Of a DNA stretch of 64,000 nt, positions 58,545 through 64,000 are shown in pieces (positions within the stretch are counted from its first letter, which is position 1; every line of letters begins with the position of its first letter). The DNA comes from Actinobaculum sp. oral taxon 183 str. F0552. GTDB taxonomy: Bacteria; Actinomycetota; Actinomycetes; Actinomycetales; Actinomycetaceae. The position numbers were made by a program, and so were the translations under genes. The stretch spans positions 22,501-86,500 of the forward strand of contig NZ_KE951405.1 in NCBI RefSeq assembly GCF_000466165.1, written 5' to 3'. Below the pieces are notes generated by a model, which was given only the letters and a program-made list of their open reading frames with translations, searched no databases and had not been told where the DNA came from.

Positions 58545-60155
58545 TCAGTCCTCCTTCTTCTCCGGTTCGCCGGGTGCGGGCGTCGATGCGGATGGTCCGG
58601 ACGCCTCCGGCGCGGGAGCGTCCGCCGGCCCCGCCGCCGCGTTCCCGGCGAGGACGTCGATGTGCCTGCGGAAGCGGGCGTAGCGGCGCCGGAAGAGGTC
58701 GGTGAATTCGGGGTTCGGGTGCACGGTCTCGCGCGGGGCGGAGGTCATCGACTCGACCGCCGTGTGGATGTCGGGGTAGAGGCCGGCGGCGACGGCCGAG
58801 CAGATGGCCGTGCCGAGGGTCCCCGATTCGGCCGCGTCGACGACGTCCACGGGCGCGCCGATGGCGTCGGCGAACATCTGAGTCCAGATCTTCGAGTTCG
58901 CCGCCCCGCCGGTGAAGCGGACATGGCCCTTCAGGGTCGTGTACTCGCGGAGCTTCGCGATGTGGTACATGTGCGAGAAGATGACGCCTTCGTACACGGC
59001 CCGGACGATGTGTCGGATGTCGTGGAAGGCCGTCAAGCCGACGAACTCGGCCCGACCGTCGGGGATGACCGACGTGCCGTTGACGTAGGGCACGAAGAAC
59101 GGGTCGTCTTCGCCGGGCGTGAAGTCGAGGATCATCCTCTCGCAGATCTCGAAGACTTCCCCGTCGTTCAGCTCCTCGTGCCCGAAGCGCTCGAGGGTCT
59201 GGCGGATGACCTGACGGACGAACCAGTCGAGGTTGCTCACCCCGTTCGGGCTGGCCTCGAGGATGAGCCACGAGTCGGGGACGGCGTAGGCCATCGTGAG
59301 GAACACGTCCTCGGAGGTGTCGAGTTCGCGGGAGATGACTTCGTTGATCGACCACGTGCCGGTGATGACGCACAGCTCGTTCTCGGTTACGAGCCCGGCG
59401 GCCAGTGCGCCGGCCGCGACGTCCATCACTCCGCCGGCCACCGGGGTCCCCTCGACCAGTCCGGTGAGTTCGGCCGCCTCCTTCGTCACGTAGCCCGCGA
59501 TGTCGGCCGGGCCGCACAGCTCCGGGATCTTCCCCATCCACCTGGTCAGCCCCAGGAAGTCGAAGACGTCGGGGTCGAGTCGCAGGGAGCGGACGTCGAG
59601 GAAGCCGATGGCCGAGCAGTCGGTCGTCTCGATCGCCGCCTTCCCCGTCAAGCGGAAGCGGATGAAGTCCTTCGCGCACAGGACGTAGTCGGTTCGCTCC
59701 CACACGTCGGGCTCGTTCGCGTCCAGCCACGCCAGCAGGGCGGGCGGCTGGCCGGCCCAGATCTCGGATCCGGTCTTGGCCCTCATCCGGGTGCGGAACT
59801 GCGGGTCGGCCATCCATTCGTCCACGATGGACTGGGCCCGCCCGTCCGTCGAGATGATCCCCGGCCGTACGCCGCGCCCCTGTCCGTCGACGAGGTAGAG
59901 GCCGTTGCCGTGGCCGGTCACCGCGAGGGCGGCGATCTCCGCGGGGTCGATGCCGGAGGCCTCCAGGCAGCGGCGGATTGCCCGGACGTTGGCCTGCCAG
60001 AACTCTTCGATGTCGCGTTCGGAGAACAGGGGCTTGGGGGTCAGGGTGTCCAGGTGCGCCTGATCGAGGGCGATGATCGAACCGTCCACGTCGTAGATCG
60101 CGGCCTTGGTGAATGTGCCGCCGTTATCTATGCCGAGGACATAGCGGGGTGCCAT
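58545..60155 (-). CDS. FGGY-family kinase, L-xylulose kinase (LyxK)-like
   Basis: A 536-residue kinase. The phosphate loop GIDNGGTFTKAAIYD is at 8-22, GHGNGLYLVD near 77-86, GTWSINE near 270, LEASPNGVSNLDWF near 300, and GVIFSHMYHIAKLRE near 395-409; these match LyxK-type kinases better than xylulokinase. The last 40 residues are a Pro/Ala/Ser tail. GAAGGAG precedes ATG 60155. It probably phosphorylates L-xylulose or a related ketose. Three TGCGTGA repeats lie upstream. Confidence 0.82.
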   Translation of the reverse strand: MAPRYVLGIDNGGTFTKAAIYDVDGSIIALDQAHLDTLTPKPLFSERDIEEFWQANVRAIRRCLEASGIDPAEIAALAVTGHGNGLYLVDGQGRGVRPGIISTDGRAQSIVDEWMADPQFRTRMRAKTGSEIWAGQPPALLAWLDANEPDVWERTDYVLCAKDFIRFRLTGKAAIETTDCSAIGFLDVRSLRLDPDVFDFLGLTRWMGKIPELCGPADIAGYVTKEAAELTGLVEGTPVAGGVMDVAAGALAAGLVTENELCVITGTWSINEVISRELDTSEDVFLTMAYAVPDSWLILEASPNGVSNLDWFVRQVIRQTLERFGHEELNDGEVFEICERMILDFTPGEDDPFFVPYVNGTSVIPDGRAEFVGLTAFHDIRHIVRAVYEGVIFSHMYHIAKLREYTTLKGHVRFTGGAANSKIWTQMFADAIGAPVDVVDAAESGTLGTAICSAVAAGLYPDIHTAVESMTSAPRETVHPNPEFTDLFRRRYARFRRHIDVLAGNAAAGPADAPAPEASGPSASTPAPGEPEKKED

Positions 60156-60181
60156 GAAGACTCCTTCGTCTTGTTATCATT

Positions 60182-60238
60182 TGCGTGATTTAATTATGAA
60201 TTGCGTGAATTTCGTGGAGTAGGCGGATGTATGCGTGA
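60182..60238. repeat. Three TGCGTGA repeats with 20- and 30-bp spacing
   Basis: TGCGTGA occurs at 60182, 60202 and 60232 in the same orientation, between the GlpP-like and LyxK-like genes. The spacings are whole multiples of about 10 bp, placing all copies on one face of the helix. They may be regulator-binding iterons. Confidence 0.6.
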
Positions 60239-60246
60239 TTTCCGGT

Positions 60247-60801
60247 CTACTTCCACAAAGCTGTGCTGCTTGCGGTGATCGCTCGATAGCCGCGAGCGAA
60301 GAGGGTGTCGGCGTCGTCTGCGCTGGCGATCATCCCCCCGGCCATGAGGGTTGCTGCGCTGTGCCACCGGGCGAACAGCGTGCTGAATCGCGAAGCCAGC
60401 ACGCCCGGGAGCACCTCGATGCCGTCGGGGTGGGATTCGGCGAGGATCTCCAGGCTCCGCTCCAATGAGCGCGAATCCATGAGGAAAACCCGTTGGACCG
60501 CCCACAGCCCGCATTTCTGTGCGGCCGAGACCACTTGGGAGCTCTGCGAGAACACGCCGTCGAGCCGGTACATGTTCTTCAAGAGCTTGATCCCCTCGCG
60601 ATCCGGCCTGAAGCCGCCGAGCAGATCCGCATGTACGACCACTCGCTTGTCCGCCTCGCGAAGACGGCAGGCGAGCGCCTCCAGGTTGCCTATGTGCACA
60701 TTGGACAGGAGCACGAGGGGGCAGGGGCTGGCGATTGCCGCCTCCACGTCCTGGAGGCGGCGAATCGAAGGGATGACGGAGTTCTCGGGGATACGGATCA
60801 T
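60247..60801 (-). CDS. GlpP-family antiterminator
   Basis: A 184-residue protein of the glycerol-3-phosphate-responsive antiterminator family. Recognised: VVVHADLLGG near 54-63, QRVFLMDSRSLERSLE near 103-118, GIEVLPGV near 127-134, MAGGMIASADDADTLFARG near 153-171, and the C-terminal ITASSTALWK, very close to Bacillus GlpP layout. GlpP binds the leader RNA of glycerol genes and prevents termination. Here it is in a sugar/polyol operon, overlapping the aldolase stop by 4 bp, so its ligand may be another phosphate ester. A terminator-like hairpin lies in the operon leader. Confidence 0.85.
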   Translation of the reverse strand: MIRIPENSVIPSIRRLQDVEAAIASPCPLVLLSNVHIGNLEALACRLREADKRVVVHADLLGGFRPDREGIKLLKNMYRLDGVFSQSSQVVSAAQKCGLWAVQRVFLMDSRSLERSLEILAESHPDGIEVLPGVLASRFSTLFARWHSAATLMAGGMIASADDADTLFARGYRAITASSTALWK

Positions 60802-61595
60802 TGATCGATGTCGGAGTAGATGCCCATGGCCTGGGCTCCGGTCGCGTTCTCGTGAACGAGGGCGCTCAGTGCGGAGACCACGGCCAGGGGCTTGGGATCC
60901 TGGGTGATGTTGCGGCCCACTGCGACTCCCGAGGCGCCGCGGGCGATCGCGTCGGCGACGAAGGCGAAGTAGGTCTCGTGGTCCGACTTCGGGCCGCCGA
61001 GGACCAGCACCGGCACCGTGCAGTTCTCGGCGATGAGCCGGTCGTCCTCCGTTCCCGAGTAGCGGGTCTTGATGACGTCGGCGCCGAGCTCCTCCGAAAA
61101 CCGGGCGGCGGTGGCGATCGTGCGGGGGTCGTTCGACTCCGGCGTGGTGACCGGATACCCGTAGGGCAGGGCCTCGCAGATGAGCGGCATGCCCCATTCG
61201 TCGCCCTCGCTGGCCAGGCGGGCGGCGAACTCGTTCGTGGTCCGTTCGTTGAGCGCGCCGGGGAAGTTCATCATCACGACGCCGTCGGCCCCGACGCGCA
61301 GCGCGTCCTCGATGCCGAAGACCGGCATGTTGTCGGGCACGCTCGGATCGAACACGGCCGTGCTCGCGTCCACTCGCAGGCACATGCCCACGTCGGAGAA
61401 GCACTCGGCGAAGTTCTTGGCCTGTCCGTAGGTGACGAGGACGTTGTCCAGGCCGTGCTCGGCCATGGCGGGAACGGTCCGCGCGGCGTGGTCGACGCCC
61501 GCCGTCTTCGCGCTGAAGCCGAAACCGTCGAGGGCCAGCGTGACCGATCGGCCGTCGGCGGCGAAGATCTTGCTCATGCGTCGAGTTTTCGACAT
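60798..61595 (-). CDS. DeoC/LacD/LsrF-family class I aldolase
   Basis: A 265-residue (beta/alpha)8 aldolase. The Schiff-base lysine is Lys176 (GADVIKTRYSG); TLALDGFG near 19-26, CTVPVLVLGGPKS near 192-204 and GASGVAVGRNI near 220-230 match the LsrF/DhnA group. It probably cleaves or thiolyses a phosphorylated keto-sugar made by the kinases downstream. AAGGAGG precedes ATG 61595. It is the first gene of the leftward operon, behind a terminator-containing leader. Confidence 0.85.
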   Translation of the reverse strand: MSKTRRMSKIFAADGRSVTLALDGFGFSAKTAGVDHAARTVPAMAEHGLDNVLVTYGQAKNFAECFSDVGMCLRVDASTAVFDPSVPDNMPVFGIEDALRVGADGVVMMNFPGALNERTTNEFAARLASEGDEWGMPLICEALPYGYPVTTPESNDPRTIATAARFSEELGADVIKTRYSGTEDDRLIAENCTVPVLVLGGPKSDHETYFAFVADAIARGASGVAVGRNITQDPKPLAVVSALSALVHENATGAQAMGIYSDIDQ

Positions 61596-61636
61596 TGAAT
61601 CCTCCTTGATATGTCGGCAAAATCCTCGATATACAG

Positions 61637-61675
61637 AAATAAAAGGCCCGGGTGAACGCGTCACCGGCGAGCCTT
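61637..61675 (-). terminator. Leader terminator/attenuator of the aldolase operon
   Basis: On the minus strand AAGGC...CCGGTGA pairs with TCACC...GG...GCCTT (12 pairs with small bulges, 61675-61643), directly followed by TTTTATTT. It sits about 40 nt before the aldolase start codon. No gene on that strand lies upstream for it to terminate, so it is best read as an attenuator. Confidence 0.7.
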
Positions 61676-61711
61676 CATGTCTATCTCGGGTTGATATTTT
61701 GTTATGCGTGG

Positions 61712-61742
61712 ACCATACCACATCGCACCGGGGCAGTGGCAA
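61712..61742 (-). promoter_or_regulatory. Candidate promoter of the aldolase operon
   Basis: TTGCCA (61742-61737) and TATGGT (61717-61712) on the minus strand, 19 bp apart. The spacing is slightly long. The transcript would start near 61705, placing the attenuator hairpin inside the leader. Confidence 0.4.
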
Positions 61743-61943
61743 CATCGCCGACCACGCCCGGGTTGGCGCGAATCGCTCGACGGAGCCCGGCTCGCCTCGA
61801 CCGTACATGCACAGTCGACGACAACTGTGATCTCGGAAATCAGCACAGCGGGATCGGCCCGGCAATGGGGCGCCTATCCCGGGGCCGAGATAACCATGCC
61901 GAGTGCCCCGTGGCCGAAGGGCGGCGAAAGGTAGTCTCTGGGC

Positions 61944-62279
61944 ATGGACAGACGTACGCCACCTGAGGGTCGATGGCTCGCCATGGTCAAACTCGGCCCG
62001 AAATCCCAGATTGTCATCCCCAAGGAAGTCCGTGACCTTTTCAACCTTGCGCCCGGAGACTCGTTGTTGTTGCTCGCCGACCGCGACCGAGGCATCGCCC
62101 TGGTGGACCCCGAAGAACATTCCGATGTCATCGACAGCGTGATGGGAGACGCTCCGCTCGCCCCGGCGCAGGACGAGAGGAAACTGCGAGCGGGAAGGAA
62201 GCCGCCGCCGTCGATCGCCCAGCGCACGCCGTCGCAGCCGCCGGAGGATTCCACCGGCGACTCCGAGAGGGGAGAGTGA
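61944..62279 (+). CDS. AbrB/SpoVT-type DNA-binding protein
   Basis: A 111-residue protein. Residues 14-50 form the SpoVT-AbrB swapped-hairpin domain: KLGPKSQIVIPKEVRDLFNL followed by PGDSLLLLAD. The C-terminal half is a Pro/Arg/Ser-rich tail without clear fold. Such proteins act as dimeric transcription factors or antitoxins; no toxin gene follows, so regulator is more likely. ATG 61944 is used; ATG 61983 would give the minimal domain. It diverges from the aldolase operon and may regulate it. Confidence 0.75.
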   Translation: MDRRTPPEGRWLAMVKLGPKSQIVIPKEVRDLFNLAPGDSLLLLADRDRGIALVDPEEHSDVIDSVMGDAPLAPAQDERKLRAGRKPPPSIAQRTPSQPPEDSTGDSERGE

Positions 62280-62731
62280 GCTCCGGGCAAGCGAATTCCG
62301 CCCGATTCCGCGTTCGCCGCCTCGGCGTCTGCGGAGAGACCTCGCCGGTGCGGCTCGGGCCCCCAGAACCGCGCCGAGGGAGCGGACGAGGGGTTGAACA
62401 TGGTGGGGCAACGCCCCGTCCACCACTGGCCGGCCGTGGGAGGCCTGAAATCGCTCGCACTTCGCGGAGCACCGCTAACCCGTTGCGTGCCGGCGCCGCC
62501 GCGTCCGGGGCAGTGAGTCCGGCGAGCGGCGTTCCGCCCGGTCCGCACAGCCACGGTGGCTGCGACCTAGGCAGCGGTGCACGGGCCGCTAGATCCGGAT
62601 TTTCCGGCCCAGGGTTGTAAAAATCGTTCCCATAGGGTGAACCTTCGTCCGAAGCGCGACGATGGATACGGTTGGAACGTAACGGAATTATGGACGGCAC
62701 GCGCCGTCCAATGCCAGTCAAAGGAGAACTC
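62280..62731 (+). other. Intergenic region upstream of the lipoprotein gene
   Basis: A 452-bp gap with GC-rich, non-protein-like open frames. The only clear element is a perfect hairpin at 62691-62710. I recognise no RNA gene or riboswitch. Confidence 0.45.
62691..62710. repeat. Perfect hairpin before the lipoprotein gene
   Basis: TGGACGGC (62691-62698) and GCCGTCCA (62703-62710) pair perfectly around ACGC, ending 21 bp before the start codon and just before the ribosome site. It could affect initiation or be an operator. Confidence 0.55.
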
Positions 62732-63397
62732 ATGAAGCGTTTCACTCGTTTCCTTTCAGCCGCCGCAGCCTTCGCCATGGTGGGGGGAGGCCTGGCGGCG
62801 TGCGGATCGGACAAGAAGGACGGCGGCCTAGGCGGCATGTCCTCGGCCTCGGTGTCCGACAAGCAGGTCTCGGCCTATCTCAACGAGGCCGCACGGGCCG
62901 CCGGGCCGAAGGCCAGGCCGATGCCGAGAACTCAGAAGCTCCCCGAGATCGATACGCGCCAGGCCAGTGATGGGAGCTATTCCATCGCGATCACGCTCAA
63001 CAGCGTGACGGTGACCGGAGGGTTGACGACCGTCATCTTCACCGCTAAGAACGCGGCGAACGGAGCTGACGACGGCAACTGGCAGGTTGGAGATTTCTTC
63101 TTCAACGGAGAGTACGAGATCCCCGTCAACGACAGCGGCGATAAAATGAAGATCAGCAATAACGGTAGAGCCGACGGGGTGACCGTCGTCGACGGGAAGA
63201 ACCAGACCGTCTACCGGGCCGCATACGACAGATCTGGGAAATGCCTGTGCTCGAGCAACCTGACCTCGGTGAGCATCAAGCCGCAGAAGTCCTATACCTT
63301 CCAGGTCACCTTCGCCGGCTTGCCCAAGGACGTCAAGGAAGTCAACGTCAACATCCCCGGCGCGGGCAGCTTCGACAACGTGAAGGTGACGCGATGA
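62732..63397 (+). CDS. Secreted lipoprotein of unknown function
   Basis: A 221-residue lipoprotein. ATG 62732 has AAAGGAG 6 bp upstream. The signal peptide (residues 1-23) ends in the lipobox L-A-A-C with Cys24. The mature part begins with a Gly/Ser/Asp/Lys linker, then a beta-rich domain of about 150 residues (SIAITLNSVTVTGGLTTVIF, then YTFQVTFAGLPKDVKEVNV) resembling an immunoglobulin-like fold. Two cysteines in CLCSSN may form a disulfide. It overlaps the OmpA-domain gene by 4 bp (ATGA), so the two proteins are made together and probably act together at the cell surface. Confidence 0.75.
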   Translation: MKRFTRFLSAAAAFAMVGGGLAACGSDKKDGGLGGMSSASVSDKQVSAYLNEAARAAGPKARPMPRTQKLPEIDTRQASDGSYSIAITLNSVTVTGGLTTVIFTAKNAANGADDGNWQVGDFFFNGEYEIPVNDSGDKMKISNNGRADGVTVVDGKNQTVYRAAYDRSGKCLCSSNLTSVSIKPQKSYTFQVTFAGLPKDVKEVNVNIPGAGSFDNVKVTR

Positions 63398-64000
63398 AGG
63401 GCCGTCGTGTGATCGGCGCGGTCCTGGCCATCGGCCTCTCCCTGGCCGCGGCGCCCGCCTGGGCGGAAGACGAGACGGACGCCCCCGGGGCCAAGGCGTC
63501 GTCGGACAAGTCCTCGTCGACGTTGGGAGTCACGAATTTCATGGTGCCCCCCGCGTCGCGGAAGGCCGACGTCGCCGTCAGGATGAAGCCCTTGAAGCCC
63601 GTGATGAACGTGGTTCTGCGCAAGGGTACGGCCGACGGCGCCGCCAGGACCGAGCAGAGCAAGGACGGAATCAAGACGACACTCGCCGGCGACGTGAACT
63701 TCGAGCCGGACTCTCCCACCCTGACCGAGCGCGCCAAGCAGATCCTCGACGGAGTGGCCGGCCAGTGGGCGACGGACAAACCCTCGGGCGAGGTGTCGGT
63801 CGTCGGGCACACGGACTCCGTGGCCGACGACGCCCACAACCAGACCCTGTCCGAACAGCGGGCGGCCTCGGTCAAGGCCTATCTGGAGGGCAAAGCCTCG
63901 GGGGTGAAGATCGCCGCCTCCGGAAAGGGCGAGACCCAGCCCGCCGCATCGGAGACGAATCCCGACGGCTCGGTCAGCGAGGCGGGGAAGGCCGCCAACC
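63394..64000 (+). CDS. OmpA-domain cell-envelope protein (5' part, cut by window end)
   Basis: A partial gene running off the right edge, with no stop in 202 codons. A signal peptide (residues 1-24, ending A-P-A-W-A) is followed by a linker and an OmpA-like domain: VNFEPDSPTLTERAKQIL, then GHTDSVADDAHNQTLSEQRA, the peptidoglycan-binding signature with NQxLSxxRA, then ASGKGETQPAASE. In monoderm actinobacteria such domains anchor proteins to peptidoglycan. It starts inside the lipoprotein stop codon. The C-terminal end is not visible. Confidence 0.85.
   Translation, partial: MKGRRVIGAVLAIGLSLAAAPAWAEDETDAPGAKASSDKSSSTLGVTNFMVPPASRKADVAVRMKPLKPVMNVVLRKGTADGAARTEQSKDGIKTTLAGDVNFEPDSPTLTERAKQILDGVAGQWATDKPSGEVSVVGHTDSVADDAHNQTLSEQRAASVKAYLEGKASGVKIAASGKGETQPAASETNPDGSVSEAGKAAN

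Larger units (their letters stand above)
61596..61943. other. Divergent region between aldolase operon and AbrB gene
   Basis: A 348-bp gap containing the leader hairpin, the candidate promoter and, toward the AbrB gene, a short dyad CACAGT-N8-ACTGTG (61810-61829). Otherwise I see no gene or RNA. Confidence 0.5.

Noticed and set aside
62276..62620. 114-codon frame after the AbrB gene
   Set aside because: Arg/Pro/Gly-rich composition without domain, ribosome site or coupling; more consistent with non-coding GC-rich DNA.
1..64000. CRISPR arrays, rRNA genes, insertion sequences, prophage
   Set aside because: No regularly spaced identical repeats of CRISPR size, no rRNA-like sequence, and no transposase, integrase or phage structural proteins among the readable frames.

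Overview
The window is a piece of a high-GC Gram-positive (Actinomycetota) chromosome centred on the replication origin. The order cca / NUDIX / DUF6049 / MviN-like pseudokinase / trxB / parB / parA / rsmG / khpB / yidC / yidD / rnpA / rpmH / dnaA / dnaN / recF / dciA / gyrB / gyrA / DUF3566 / tRNA-Ile / DLW-39 / tRNA-Ala is the classical actinobacterial origin neighbourhood. The Dcu dicarboxylate carrier, the trehalose PTS and the compact gene set suggest a facultatively anaerobic Actinomycetaceae-type organism. That family placement is an inference, not a demonstrated assignment.

Left part (1-17.6 kb): a Dcu carrier, an MFS exporter coupled to the CCA-adding enzyme, a NUDIX hydrolase, a DUF6049 envelope protein, a stand-alone pseudokinase/discoidin-like protein where a MurJ-containing protein is usual, trxB, a DNA adenine methyltransferase with a probable nuclease partner, a monothiol thioredoxin-like protein, a PLP aminotransferase and a D-Ala-D-Ala-ligase-like protein with a low-complexity insert.

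Origin core (17.7-37.6 kb): parB and parA read left. ParB carries about 310 extra, mostly acidic, residues. A 2.46-kb AT-rich non-coding block follows, with seven perfect parS palindromes and one near-perfect copy. Then come rsmG-khpB-yidC-yidD-rnpA-rpmH (leftward) and dnaA-dnaN-recF-dciA-gyrB-gyrA (rightward), with DnaA-box clusters on both sides of dnaA. Base composition is patchy here, and AT-rich blocks run into conserved genes.

Middle (37.6-49.3 kb): two tRNAs flanking the 39-residue DLW-39 protein, a degraded SDR fragment, a DUF998 membrane protein with an alpha/beta hydrolase, LysX (membrane lipid lysinylation plus lysyl-tRNA synthetase), PdxH, and a trehalose module (treC, a PTS permease, treR) with a visible promoter/operator.

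Right part (49.5-64 kb): a GltS-type symporter with a dyad inside its promoter; a 14-TM efflux pump whose start is interrupted by an amber codon, next to a divergent XRE regulator; and a leftward sugar/polyol catabolic locus. That locus has an LsrF-like aldolase, a GlpP-like antiterminator, an L-xylulose-kinase-like FGGY kinase, a D-2-hydroxyacid dehydrogenase, an SDR, a second FGGY kinase and a zinc polyol dehydrogenase. Its leader contains a terminator hairpin that could be the antiterminator target. The window closes with an AbrB-type protein, a lipoprotein and the start of an OmpA-domain protein.
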